64,000 bases of DNA from Janthinobacterium sp. (GTDB lineage: Bacteria > Pseudomonadota > Gammaproteobacteria > Burkholderiales > Burkholderiaceae_D), in the NCBI RefSeq assembly GCF_009923995.1, contig NZ_RFSK01000001.1:62001-126000 (forward strand), in the 5' to 3' direction. Made by a program: the position numbers and the translations under genes. Under the pieces are notes generated by a model. The model worked only from the letters and a program-made list of their open reading frames with translations, ran no database searches and was not told where the DNA came from. This document shows, piece after piece, positions 7,049 to 17,585 of this stretch (positions are counted from its first letter, which is position 1; each line of letters opens with the position of its first letter).

Positions 7049-8656
7049 CTAGCTGGCGTCGGCCTTCGGCTGCACGTCCGCCTGCCACAGGCTGACCGTC
7101 TGCCCCCGGTACGACTGCAGCAGCACGTCGTCGCCCAGCGCCGCCAGCGCCTGCTTGCGCTGCTCGATGCGCGCCTCGGACGTCGCTTCCTTCGCGCCCG
7201 TCTGGTAAGGCCCCAGCACGGGCAGCAGGTCGCGCAGCACGGCATAGCTGCCTGGCGTGGTCGTGTCCGATTGCACCTTGCCGAAGAAATACTTGGTGAC
7301 ATGCGTGGACTGGCTGCCCTCCTGCCGCAGGCTTGCCCGCACCAGCTTGCCTTCCTTGTATGCTACCTGCGCCTCGCTGCTGGCCGAGTCCTCGATCTGG
7401 TGATAGGTATAGTTCTGCGATTCCGTATTGTTCGTCAGCCGCAGCGGCACGCCGGGCACCAGCGACTGGTGGAAGCTGGCGCTCAGCGTTGACTGCTGCT
7501 GTTGCCTGACAGACCGTTCATCCTGGCTGGCGCCCGCCTGCGCCGTCTTCTGCGACACCGCATAATCGAAGCCATCCTTTTCCATGCCGCGCATGGGATT
7601 GCTGAAATTGACGCTCTGCGACACGGAAGCGCTGAAATCCGCCAGTCCCGTCAGGATGGACTTGTCCTCGGCCGCCAGGCGCCACTTGCCCGCTTCCGGC
7701 GTGGCCGTCGCGGCCTGCGGCGCGGCAGTATTGCTGTGCAGGGCCGTGAAGCCATCCTTGAGCATGGCCATCAGGCCGGCGTCGCCATGGCCGCGCGAGG
7801 CCGCCTGGTCGAACTGCTTCATGTAGCTGTCCAGCGCCTTGGCCTGGCGCTCGGGGCTGCCCAGGGTATTGAGCGCGCTGGCATCGACCTTCAGGTCCAG
7901 GGTGCCGGCCACGCCGCTGAAGCTGACCGAGCGCTGCGTACCATCGGCCTGGAAATCCAGGGTTTGCACGCCTGCGGGCTCGCCGCGCACCTTGACTTCC
8001 GCATGCAGCTTCACCGATGCCAGCGCCTGCTGGTCAAATTGCATCAGGCCGGCCAGCTTGAGTTTCGGCGTGTCCTGGCCCATGCCGTCGATGGCGTCCT
8101 GGAAACCCTCCGCCAGCTCGCCCAGCGCCCGCGTTTCAACGTCGCTGAGCTCGCCGTTGGCCGTCATCTGCACGGCCAGGCCGTCGCCCTGGCTGTCGAG
8201 CGACAACTTGACCTCCACGCCGCTTTTGGTGGTGATGCTGAGCGTGACCTTATCCTCGCCATTGCCGTGCAGGTCGCCCGGCGCGATGGCCGATGCCCCG
8301 TAGATATTCGGCGTCGTGCTCGGCGGCGGCTGGCGCAGCGCCTGCGAGAACTGATAGTTGCCCAGCTTGGCCTGTCCCAGCATGGCCGCGCCCAGGCCGC
8401 TGAAGCGGCCGCCAAACGCATACGCGGAAAAGCTCTTCGTCATCGCCTCGCTGACCTTGTCGCGCGTGCCGCTCTCCCACACCATCGGCGACGGCTGCTG
8501 GCCCGCCGGGACGCCGCCGTTCACGCTCTCCGGGCTGAGGGCGACGATGGTCGATGGCGTGGCGGCGGACGGCGGTGCCTCCGCGCGGACGGGGCTGGCG
8601 GCGGACGCGCGCGACGGGGCGCTGTTCCAGCTGGAGAGGGGGGCAATGGAAGTCAT
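7049..8656 (-). CDS. Hypothetical protein, 535 residues
   Basis: I do not recognise a named family. Start at ATG 8656 is supported by AAGGCGACC upstream. The first 60 residues are Ala/Pro/Ser-rich low-complexity sequence without a signal peptide. A folded part begins near SEAMTKSFSAYAFGGRFSGLG and contains KVTLSITTKSGVEVKLSLDSQGDGLAVQMTANGELSDVETRALGELAEGFQDAIDGM, with alternating beta strands then a helix. The C-terminal region is polar (Gln, Ser and Thr rich). The codon usage matches the chromosome. It converges with the sulfotransferase gene and diverges from the cyclase gene at 8916. A cytoplasmic or scaffold role is possible but not shown. Confidence 0.6.
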   Translation of the reverse strand: MTSIAPLSSWNSAPSRASAASPVRAEAPPSAATPSTIVALSPESVNGGVPAGQQPSPMVWESGTRDKVSEAMTKSFSAYAFGGRFSGLGAAMLGQAKLGNYQFSQALRQPPPSTTPNIYGASAIAPGDLHGNGEDKVTLSITTKSGVEVKLSLDSQGDGLAVQMTANGELSDVETRALGELAEGFQDAIDGMGQDTPKLKLAGLMQFDQQALASVKLHAEVKVRGEPAGVQTLDFQADGTQRSVSFSGVAGTLDLKVDASALNTLGSPERQAKALDSYMKQFDQAASRGHGDAGLMAMLKDGFTALHSNTAAPQAATATPEAGKWRLAAEDKSILTGLADFSASVSQSVNFSNPMRGMEKDGFDYAVSQKTAQAGASQDERSVRQQQQSTLSASFHQSLVPGVPLRLTNNTESQNYTYHQIEDSASSEAQVAYKEGKLVRASLRQEGSQSTHVTKYFFGKVQSDTTTPGSYAVLRDLLPVLGPYQTGAKEATSEARIEQRKQALAALGDDVLLQSYRGQTVSLWQADVQPKADAS

Positions 8657-8915
8657 GGGGCGGTCGCCTTGCAGGACGTGGACAGGTGCATGAGTGAAAT
8701 ATCGCTATCTTTAATTATTTTGCAATCAAGAGCCGACAAACGCGCCTTCCTCCCCGGATACGGCGAGGTGGCGTGCGGTGGCATGGCAATACTGCTATAA
8801 CGGCAAGAAATCGCAAAGCATGAGCGTCGGGGAAATGAAACATTTTCATGCTGGCAGAGTGATGCACCCCAACAAGTTGTATAGCGGCCAGAAATGTCCA
8901 TTAAAATGCAAGACT

Positions 8916-10259
8916 ATGGAACACAAGATTCTGAGCGCGCCGCTGGCCAGTTTTACCGACTTATTGCTCGACGCCGTGTGCATGGTCGACGTGGAGGGGC
9001 GCTTTGTCTTTGTCAGCGCCGCCTGCGAACGCATTTTCGGCTACACGCAGCAGGAAATGATCGGCATGCAGATGATCGACCTGGTCGCGCCCGCCGACCG
9101 CGCCCGCACCCTGGCGGCGGCCCGCGCCATCATGGACGGCCATGCGCAGACGCACTTTGAAAACCGCTACCTGCGCAAGGATGGCCGCCTGGCGCACATC
9201 ATGTGGTCCGCCCGCTGGTCCGCTCCGCACCAGCTGCGCGTGGCGGTGGCGCGCGATGTCAGCGCCCTGAAACAGGCGCAGGCAAAGCAGGCCGCGCTGT
9301 ATGCCATTTCCGAAGCCACGCATGCGGCGGGCGACATGCCCGCCCTGCTGCAACGCATCCTGCACATCATCGGCGAGCATTTGCCCGTGCGCAGCCTGAC
9401 CCTGCAGCTGCAGGACGAACATGGCATGCAAACGCCCATCACCTGCCATGCGGCCGGCAGCGCGCCGCAGGCCGCCCCGCCCCTGGCGGGCCTGCTGTGC
9501 GATGAAGTGCTGCGCTGCGGCCGGACCGTGCTATTGCAAACGGGCAAGCTGGCGGGCTTGCCGGAGGCGCTGCAGCAGGCCGCCAGCGGCCTGGCCGCCG
9601 ACTGGCTGGCCGTGCCGCTGTATTCGTCGCGCGGCAGCATCGGCGTGCTGGCGTGGCAAAGCGGCCAGGATGGCGTCATGAGCACGGAGCAGGACCAGGA
9701 TCTGCTGCAATTCGTCGCCAAGCAGCTGGCCACGGCCATCGAGCGCCAGCAGCTGCACACGCAGATGCAGTTCATGGCCATGCACGACGAACTGACCCGC
9801 CTGCCGAATCGCCGCCTGTTCCACGACCGCCTGTACACGGCCTTCGCCCGCGCCCACCGCCAGCAGGGCCGGCTGTCGCTGCTGTTCCTGGACCTGAATG
9901 GTTTCAAGCGCGTCAACGACCGCCACGGCCACGCCTGCGGCGACCTGCTGCTGCAGGCCGTGGCCGCGCGCCTGCGCGACTGCATCCGCGAAACCGACAC
10001 CCTGGCCCGGATGGGCGGCGACGAGTTTGTCATCTTGCTGGAAAACAATGCCATGCCCGCTGACATCGCGCTGATCGAGCAAAAGATCCATGCGGCGCTG
10101 GCCATGCCGCTACACCTGGGCAACGGCGACGTGCTGCAAACGGCCGTCAGCATCGGCGCGGCCCATTACCCGGACGATGCCGACAGCATGCAGATGCTGC
10201 TGCGCCACGCCGACCGGGCCATGTACCTGTCGAAATCGCGCCAGGATGCCTCGGCCTAG
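8916..10259 (+). CDS. PAS-GAF-GGDEF diguanylate cyclase
   Basis: 447 residues from ATG 8916 (MEHKILSAPLASFTDLLLDAV); earlier in-frame ATGs (8778, 8820) give an N-terminus unrelated to the fold. A PAS domain covers about 10-125 (VDVEGRFVFVSAACERIFGYTQQEMIG), a GAF domain about 135-270, and a GGDEF domain about 285-445. The active loop GGDEF is intact at 367-371, and the inhibitory I-site RETD sits five residues before it (358-361), so the enzyme should make c-di-GMP from two GTP and be feedback controlled. There are no transmembrane segments; the PAS and GAF domains would sense a cytoplasmic ligand or redox state. Confidence 0.88.
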   Translation: MEHKILSAPLASFTDLLLDAVCMVDVEGRFVFVSAACERIFGYTQQEMIGMQMIDLVAPADRARTLAAARAIMDGHAQTHFENRYLRKDGRLAHIMWSARWSAPHQLRVAVARDVSALKQAQAKQAALYAISEATHAAGDMPALLQRILHIIGEHLPVRSLTLQLQDEHGMQTPITCHAAGSAPQAAPPLAGLLCDEVLRCGRTVLLQTGKLAGLPEALQQAASGLAADWLAVPLYSSRGSIGVLAWQSGQDGVMSTEQDQDLLQFVAKQLATAIERQQLHTQMQFMAMHDELTRLPNRRLFHDRLYTAFARAHRQQGRLSLLFLDLNGFKRVNDRHGHACGDLLLQAVAARLRDCIRETDTLARMGGDEFVILLENNAMPADIALIEQKIHAALAMPLHLGNGDVLQTAVSIGAAHYPDDADSMQMLLRHADRAMYLSKSRQDASA

Positions 10260-10310
10260 GAGCTCCGCCCCGGCCTGGCTGCTGTTGCCCCTATGCTATA
10301 CTTTCCAGCG

Positions 10311-10733
10311 ATGCTAAGACTCTTCAAAACATGGCTGGTCCTGCTGCTGATCACGGCGCTGCCCCTGCAGGCCGCCGCTGCCGGCATGGGCTGGCCGTGC
10401 GCAAGCAGTAGTCCGGCGCGCCCCCAGGCGGCGCACGCGCCGGCGGCGCCCCCGATGGGCGAAGCGTGCCCGCATCACGGCGACGCGGCCCGGGCAAGCG
10501 CCGCCGCCGCGGAGGCAGACCCTGGCGCGCGGCCGCACGATGGCGCCGGCGCCGGTCACCCCGCCTGCGGCAGCTGTGCGGGCTTTTGCACGGGCGCCTG
10601 CATGCCGCCCTCCCTCGCCAGCGCGCCTGCGGCCCTGCGCGGCGCGGAAAACGTCCCCCCTTCAGCCCCGGTCCTGTTCACGGGCTTCATTCCCGACGCC
10701 CTGCTGCGGCCGCCGCGCCACGTGCCGGCGTAA
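10311..10733 (+). CDS. DUF2946-like small exported metal-associated protein
   Basis: 140 residues from ATG 10311; ATG 10293 is an alternative. A short signal peptide or anchor (LRLFKTWLVLLLITALPLQAAAA) is followed by an Ala/Pro-rich, His- and Cys-bearing region (MGEACPHHGD, GHPACGSCAGFCTGACMPP). The arrangement fits DUF2946, which often sits with copper-resistance genes, and the protein lies directly upstream of a DUF411 gene. The Cys/His cluster could bind copper in the periplasm. A TATACT hexamer at 10297-10302 lies only 9 bases before the ATG, so transcription could begin almost at the start codon. Family assignment is moderate; metal binding is inferred. Confidence 0.6.
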   Translation: MLRLFKTWLVLLLITALPLQAAAAGMGWPCASSSPARPQAAHAPAAPPMGEACPHHGDAARASAAAAEADPGARPHDGAGAGHPACGSCAGFCTGACMPPSLASAPAALRGAENVPPSAPVLFTGFIPDALLRPPRHVPA

Positions 10734-10870
10734 GCGCCGGCGCCAGGCACGCTGCCCTGGCCCACCCGCCATGCCTGCGCGGCGGGCGGGAATTGCCGGC
10801 CCGCGCCCCTCCCCGCCACTTGGCCGGAGCACGCCCGACCATCCGACCTTATCTACCTGAGAGCTACACC

Positions 10871-11314
10871 ATGATCAAGAATTTCCTGCTGCGGGGCGCC
10901 GTCGCCGGCATGCTGGCCCTGCCCACCCTCGCCATGGCCGCCGCGCCCGTCATCGACGTGTTCAAGAGCGCCTCCTGCGGCTGCTGCTCCGAATGGATCA
11001 GGCACCTGGAGAAGAACGGTTTTACCGTGCGCGCGAAAAACGTGGAGATGCCGGCGCAATACCGCAAGCTGGCCGGCATTCCCGACGCGCTCGGCTCCTG
11101 CCACACGGGCCTCGTCAACGGCTATGCCATCGAGGGCCACGTGCCCGCCAGCGAGATCCGGCAACTGCTGCGCGACAAACCCAAGGCCAGAGGCCTGGCC
11201 GTGCCCGCCATGCCCATGGGTTCGCCCGGCATGGAAGGCCCGCGCCAGGACCCGTATGACGTCCTGCTGGTCAGGCACAATGGCAGCACCGGTGTCTACA
11301 GGCATTATCAATAA
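10871..11314 (+). CDS. DUF411 domain protein (CopG-like, periplasmic metal-associated)
   Basis: 147 residues from ATG 10871. The signal peptide MIKNFLLRGAVAGMLALPTLAMAAAP is followed by the DUF411 signature FKSASCGCCSEWIRHLEKNGF, with the paired cysteines of CGCC, then PDALGSCHTGLVNGYAIEGHVPASEI, also with a conserved Cys-His. Family members are periplasmic proteins found in copper and silver resistance clusters, and the CxCC and SCH motifs probably bind metal. It follows the DUF2946-like gene by about 140 bases and is closed by a strong terminator at 11329-11367. No copper pump or CopRS regulator is seen in the window. Confidence 0.85.
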   Translation: MIKNFLLRGAVAGMLALPTLAMAAAPVIDVFKSASCGCCSEWIRHLEKNGFTVRAKNVEMPAQYRKLAGIPDALGSCHTGLVNGYAIEGHVPASEIRQLLRDKPKARGLAVPAMPMGSPGMEGPRQDPYDVLLVRHNGSTGVYRHYQ

Positions 11315-11328
11315 AGCCGTAGGGAAAT

Positions 11329-11367
11329 AAAAAACGCCGCCGGTATCGCTCCCGGCGGCGTTTTTTT
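11329..11367. terminator. Bidirectional intrinsic terminator
   Basis: A-run, then GCCGCCGG / CCGGCGGC stem around a short TATCGCT-type loop, then a run of seven T. It works in both directions and ends the DUF411 gene (plus) and icd (minus), which converge here. Confidence 0.9.
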
Positions 11368-11417
11368 ATCAGCCAGCAGGCCAGCAGACGCTGGCCTTGC
11401 TAAACATCAAGCCTGCA

Positions 11418-13655
<2,238 letters not shown>

Positions 13656-13958
13656 TCCCTTGTATGCGGTGATGCCTGGTGGTTAACTTTCTTCATTCCA
13701 AACACAGGACGGTTAGCCTTGCTTTGGACGGCTAGTGTGCCGGCGGTGACGCCGTGCTTGCCCACCACGTATTTTAGACTGTCCTGCCGCTGTTTGTGTA
13801 TCCGATGGCGAGGAATCTTATATAAGACAGCAAATATCCGGGGAAGATGGACGCAACGCACGGTTTTCCGCTGGAAAATGGCCGCCGGCGGGCCGGCCGC
13901 GCATGTATGAGACATAGGAAACAAATATAAATTTACAAATCAACCCGTGCAAACGGTA
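13656..13958. other. Intergenic region upstream of icd
   Basis: About 300 bases without a credible gene. The icd promoter must lie here, reading leftwards; ATATAAGACAG and related AT-rich patches near 13815-13830 are possible -10 material. Short reading frames on either strand show no ribosome site or recognisable motif. Confidence 0.4.
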
Positions 13959-14195
13959 TCACGGGCGCTCGTTCTTGAAGATGCCGCGCACGTTCATCAA
14001 GGCCAGGCACAGGTTCAGGAAGATCAGGGCCCAGGCCCCGTCTTGCCAGCCCCAGCAGACCCACAGCACATTACTGAACAAAAATACCCAGAAGCCGGCG
14101 AAGCGCCGCGCGGCAGTGCGCGAAGCCACCAGCCAGGCCGCCAGCAGCGAAGCGGCCATGGCGGGCCATTGCAGCCATTCGATCATCTCGGACAT
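13959..14195 (-). CDS. Small inner-membrane protein, hypothetical
   Basis: 78 residues from ATG 14195, chosen because GGGGGAGG stands just upstream (MSEMIEWLQWPAMAASLLAAW). Three hydrophobic segments (about 8-24, 33-48, 52-68) separated by ARRF and WQDG turns end in the cytoplasmic tail NVRGIFKNERP. The pattern resembles small YgjV/PnuC-like membrane proteins but no family can be assigned with certainty. It marks the left edge of the accessory region, just before an IS3 remnant. Confidence 0.65.
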   Translation of the reverse strand: MSEMIEWLQWPAMAASLLAAWLVASRTAARRFAGFWVFLFSNVLWVCWGWQDGAWALIFLNLCLALMNVRGIFKNERP

Positions 14196-14436
14196 GTCGC
14201 CTCCCCCGTTTGTGTGAAATGCACCAGTATGGTCTGTCGTTGGCGTACGTCTGCCATCCACGCCACTCCCCGACTATCTGCAGCCGGTTTGATATCGATT
14301 AAACCAACTTATCAGAACAACCATGCGATGAGCAGCCTTCCTCCTCCATTGTTTATCTTTTCTCAACTGAAAGGTATAACAATCCGGTGTTGCGAGGACC
14401 GCTTGAATCCGCCCTGCGCGCCCTGATCCGAATGAA

Positions 14437-14562
14437 TCATGACTGGCTCGACTGGCTTGCGTCGCCAAGCCGTTCAACGACCTCAAGCGCCGGGTGCCCG
14501 CGCTCATTCACCTGCTTGACCGCAGCGACCTTAAATTCTTCCGGGTAACGCTTACCGCTCAT
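14437..14562 (-). pseudogene. IS3-family transposase OrfA remnant
   Basis: The first 30 or so codons read MSGKRYPEEFKVAAVKQVNERG and then HPALEVVERLG, which is the helix-turn-helix start of IS3-family OrfA (usual MxGKRYPEEFKxEAVKQVxERGxSxxxVAxRLG). The frame ends after 41 codons in an unrelated tail, so the rest of OrfA and all of OrfB are gone. It is a clear scar of an insertion sequence beside the LysR gene. The right end of the element is not resolved. Confidence 0.75.
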
Positions 14563-14648
14563 GATTTCCCCTTTGCCTAAACTCAGGAGTGTCTACAATG
14601 GTCGTGGCGATTCATGCCGCTATTCGGGCGCGTTCCCCAATTCGATTT

Positions 14649-15566
14649 TCATTTTGCGCCGCTCCCGACTCCTTCCAATCGCAGCTGTATCAATTCCAGC
14701 AAAGCCCGAACCCGCGCAGTTACGGAGTGCCGATGGCTGTACACGCCAAGCAATTGCAGTGGCGCAGGGCACAGGTCCAGCGGCACTTCCTGCAAGCGGC
14801 CCGCGGCAAGATCTTCCTGGCATGGATAGGCCGCCACGATCGCGAAGCCGATGCCTTGCCGCGCGCCCGCCAATGCCAGTTCTCCGCTGTTAACACGATA
14901 GCGGCTACGCACAGCTACCTTTACGATGTCGCCCGTGGCATCGAGAAACTGCCAGGGCTGGCCCTTTAACGCGCTCAAGGTGGTAATGCACGGCAATGAC
15001 CTAAGTTCGCGCACGTGGCGCGGTATGCCAGTCTTGGCTAGCAGGGCGGGCGCCGCGACCACGATGCTGGGCAGCGTAGCGAGTTCGCGGGTGATGAAGG
15101 TACTGTCATCCTGGCGCCCGCGATGGAAGACGATGGACAGGTCCATGTCTTCCCGGAGAGCGTCCAGACCAGTCAGGCGCGTGTCGCATTCCAGTTCGAT
15201 GCCGGGATGAAGGCTGCAGAACTCGGCCAGGATAGGAGCTAGCAGCCTCGGCGCTTCGCCTGGCATGCACATCCTGAGGGGGCCGCGCAGTTCACGCTGC
15301 ACGGCGCCAAGCTCTTCCTCGGTGGCGAGCAAGGCCTCGAGCAAGGGTTTTGCGCGTTCGTAGAGCAGCCTGCCAGCTTCCGTCATACGCAGGTGGCGGG
15401 TGCTGCGTTCCAGCAGGCGGACGCCCAGCATGCGTTCCAGCGAGGCAACGTGGCGGCTGACGTTGGAAGATGGCAGGGTCAGCAGGCGTGCCGCGCCGGC
15501 AAAGCTTTGTTCATCGACGACCGCCACGTAGACACGGACGGTATTCAAGTCGAGGGCATTGCGCAT
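14649..15566 (-). CDS. LysR-family transcriptional regulator
   Basis: 305 residues. The winged helix-turn-helix is in residues 5-64 (LNTVRVYVAVVDEQSFAGAARLLTLPSSNVSRHVASLERMLGVRLLERSTRHLRMTEAG) and the rest is the periplasmic-binding-like effector domain. The gene is divergent from the FAD monooxygenase at 15704 with 137 bases between, the classic arrangement for a LysR activator and its target. A TATGAAA...TTTCACATA inverted repeat at 15584-15608 is a candidate binding site. The inducer is probably a substrate of the monooxygenase; not known. Confidence 0.9.
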   Translation of the reverse strand: MRNALDLNTVRVYVAVVDEQSFAGAARLLTLPSSNVSRHVASLERMLGVRLLERSTRHLRMTEAGRLLYERAKPLLEALLATEEELGAVQRELRGPLRMCMPGEAPRLLAPILAEFCSLHPGIELECDTRLTGLDALREDMDLSIVFHRGRQDDSTFITRELATLPSIVVAAPALLAKTGIPRHVRELRSLPCITTLSALKGQPWQFLDATGDIVKVAVRSRYRVNSGELALAGARQGIGFAIVAAYPCQEDLAAGRLQEVPLDLCPAPLQLLGVYSHRHSVTARVRALLELIQLRLEGVGSGAK

Positions 15567-15583
15567 GATTATCCCGATTCAGG

Positions 15584-15608
15584 TATGAAAGCTGCCCATT
15601 TTCACATA
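15584..15608. promoter_or_regulatory. Candidate LysR operator
   Basis: An imperfect inverted repeat (TATGAAA, 8-base spacer, TTTCACATA-like arm) lies just upstream of the LysR start and faces the divergent monooxygenase gene. Its position fits autoregulation and target control. Evidence is position and symmetry only. Confidence 0.35.
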
Positions 15609-15703
15609 CTAGTACTCCAAAGTGGCGGAATTTAAGATGCCGTCTCGTCCGATGGATCGCCGCCGGCGGCGCGTCGGGACGGATTGAATAGGAGAGCTTC
15701 AGC

Positions 15704-16945
15704 ATGGAAATCGGAATACTTGGCGGCGGCATTGCAGGGTTGAGCGTGGCGCTTGCCCTGAGCAAGCGGGGATACAAACCCCGCGTATATGAGCGCCGGG
15801 CGGGGCCCGCGACGATGGGGGCTGGCGTTACGCTCTGGCCCAACGCCGGCTTTGTGCTGGAGGAACTGGGGCTGCTGCAAGACATCGCTGCAGTGGGAGG
15901 CCGGCCAGTGGCCATGCACCGTCAGGATGCCGCGGGCAATTCTTTGGGGGGCATCGATATTGCCCTGCTGGACCAGATTATGGGGCATCCGACGCATACG
16001 ATCTTGCGCCGGGACTTGCAGGCGGTACTGCTGGATCATGCGGCACAGGCCGGGATCCCGGTAGCATTCGGGCATCGGGCGGTGGCGATCGACCTCGATG
16101 CTGGCGGCAAAGCCGTGGCGCGCTTCGAAAACGGGGCAAGCATTCGTCCGGACCTGCTGATCGGCGCCGATGGCCGCATGGACTCGGTGGCACGCCGCTT
16201 CGTCGCGGGGGACAACACGCCAGTCTATCAGGGCTTTGTGAACTGGGTGGGCGTGACGCAGGCGGAAAGCGCACTGGTGGACGATATCGCGATTCAGGAT
16301 TACTGGGGTTCGGGTGACCGCTTCGGTTGCGTGGCCGTCCGGCCGGATCTGGTCTACTGGGCGGCGGCGCAGGCACGCCCATTGCCGGGGGCGGCGCCCG
16401 CAGCGGATATGCGTAAGGAGATCGAGGATCTGTTCGCGGGATGGCCCGAGCCTGTCACCCGTATCATCCAGGCGACACCGGCGCATGCCATCCGACTGAT
16501 TGCCGTGCACGACCTGGAGCCGCTGCACACGTGGAGCCGCGCCAATGTACTGCTCGTGGGAGATGCGGCGCACGCGCCGTTGCCGACCTCCGGCCAGGGC
16601 GCCTGTCAGGCACTGGAAGACGCCTGGCATCTGGCTCAGTGTCTGGCTGGGACGGAGGGCTGCCTCGATGCAGCCTTGCTGCGCTTCGCCGAGATCCGCG
16701 GGCCGAAGACCGCGAGGCTGGCCGAGCAGGGCCGCGTTTTCGCGCGCGGCCTGTTTGCCACTGATCCTGAAACCTGCCGCATTCGCAATGAACGCGCCAA
16801 GGCGTCCGATCCCTTGCGTGACGTGCATGCCTTGGCAGCAGGATGGGCGCAGGGCTTGCCGATGGCCGGCTGCACGGACGGCGCGCCGGCGGACAGCGTT
16901 GGCTCCGGCAGTCTGTACCGCCTCAGAAAGACTGTGCCAATGTAG
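15704..16945 (+). CDS. FAD-dependent aromatic-type monooxygenase
   Basis: 413 residues. The Rossmann fingerprint GILGGGIAGLSVALALSKRG opens the protein, LIGADGRMDSVARRF is the DG motif, and NVLLVGDAAHAPLPTSGQGACQALEDAWHLAQCL is the GD motif of class A flavoprotein hydroxylases (UbiH, salicylate or 6-hydroxynicotinate hydroxylase relatives). It would use NAD(P)H and oxygen to hydroxylate an aromatic or similar ring, with FAD bound in one polypeptide. AGGAGAGC-like sequence precedes the ATG. It is alone in its direction and under the divergent LysR gene, suggesting a single catabolic or detoxifying step within the accessory region. Substrate unknown. Confidence 0.85.
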   Translation: MEIGILGGGIAGLSVALALSKRGYKPRVYERRAGPATMGAGVTLWPNAGFVLEELGLLQDIAAVGGRPVAMHRQDAAGNSLGGIDIALLDQIMGHPTHTILRRDLQAVLLDHAAQAGIPVAFGHRAVAIDLDAGGKAVARFENGASIRPDLLIGADGRMDSVARRFVAGDNTPVYQGFVNWVGVTQAESALVDDIAIQDYWGSGDRFGCVAVRPDLVYWAAAQARPLPGAAPAADMRKEIEDLFAGWPEPVTRIIQATPAHAIRLIAVHDLEPLHTWSRANVLLVGDAAHAPLPTSGQGACQALEDAWHLAQCLAGTEGCLDAALLRFAEIRGPKTARLAEQGRVFARGLFATDPETCRIRNERAKASDPLRDVHALAAGWAQGLPMAGCTDGAPADSVGSGSLYRLRKTVPM

Positions 16946-17585
16946 ACACCGCATGGCGTCTCCGGCCGCGAGACGCCTCACTATTGAGCGAACCGGGCAT
17001 TTTCAGACTGAATCGCCATCAGTCGCTTAGGCTTTCCTGATCCATAGTTCTTGCAAAATGAAAAACCCATGGATCGTGTCCGGGGCTTGGGTGTCTTCCA
17101 GGCACCAGGTATGCGATCTCGTCACTGCCTGATCCAACGGTGAGATCGGGCCTGGCCTGTCTATCGCCCCTGCCCTGCAGAGACTCCTGTCGCGCGCTAG
17201 CAAAAGCAGGCCTTCTCTCGCGATAACGGACGGCGAAGGTTGGTTTACCCGATCAAGGCAGCAGCAGAGCGCCTGCCTATACGCGCGATAGCGGCACAAT
17301 TGGCTACGATAGACTGGCCCGTCATCTGCTTCGCGCGCTCAGCCAGATCGGGGACTTTGGAGGCTGGCGGTAGCTTTGCCATCACGGCCGGTGCGACATG
17401 GCACCTGACGGTATCACGCCAAAACAGAAGCTTGCCACGGCCGCTTAACTGAAAGCGTAAGCCCAGCACCGTATTGATCCGGCCTTCAAATAGCTGGTGA
17501 CCGACCAACCGCCTGGTGCGAGCAATTTTAAATTTCCACCTGATAGACCAAGCTTGCGAGCCGTCCAGGGGTGTTGGCTCGATTA
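16946..17585. other. Degraded intergenic region between monooxygenase and AraC gene
   Basis: No intact gene in 640 bases. Positions 17069-17195 are one copy of a diverged repeat also found at 22450-22576. A minus-strand stretch (about 17245-17530) encodes HQLFEGRINTVLGLRFQLSGRG and so on without a recognisable start, end or family; it may be a decayed gene. The whole section looks like scar tissue of mobile elements. Confidence 0.5.
17069..17195. repeat. 127-bp diverged direct repeat, copy A
   Basis: Starts ATGGATCGTG and ends near AGAGACTCCTGTCGCGC. Aligned by eye with 22450-22576, about three quarters of the positions agree, and the end half (TCGGGCCTGGCCTGTCT...CCCTGCCCTGCAGAGAC) is almost identical. 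Read on the minus strand, both copies give a peptide with RSLCRAG..DRP.P....DQ..TRSH and TIH, weakly like the helix-turn-helix region of an IS630-type transposase. The identity is uncertain. Confidence 0.6.

Noticed and set aside
10466-10870. N-terminal extension of the DUF411 protein
   Set aside because: The extra 135 residues read a shadow of the DUF2946-like gene; the signal peptide begins at 10871.
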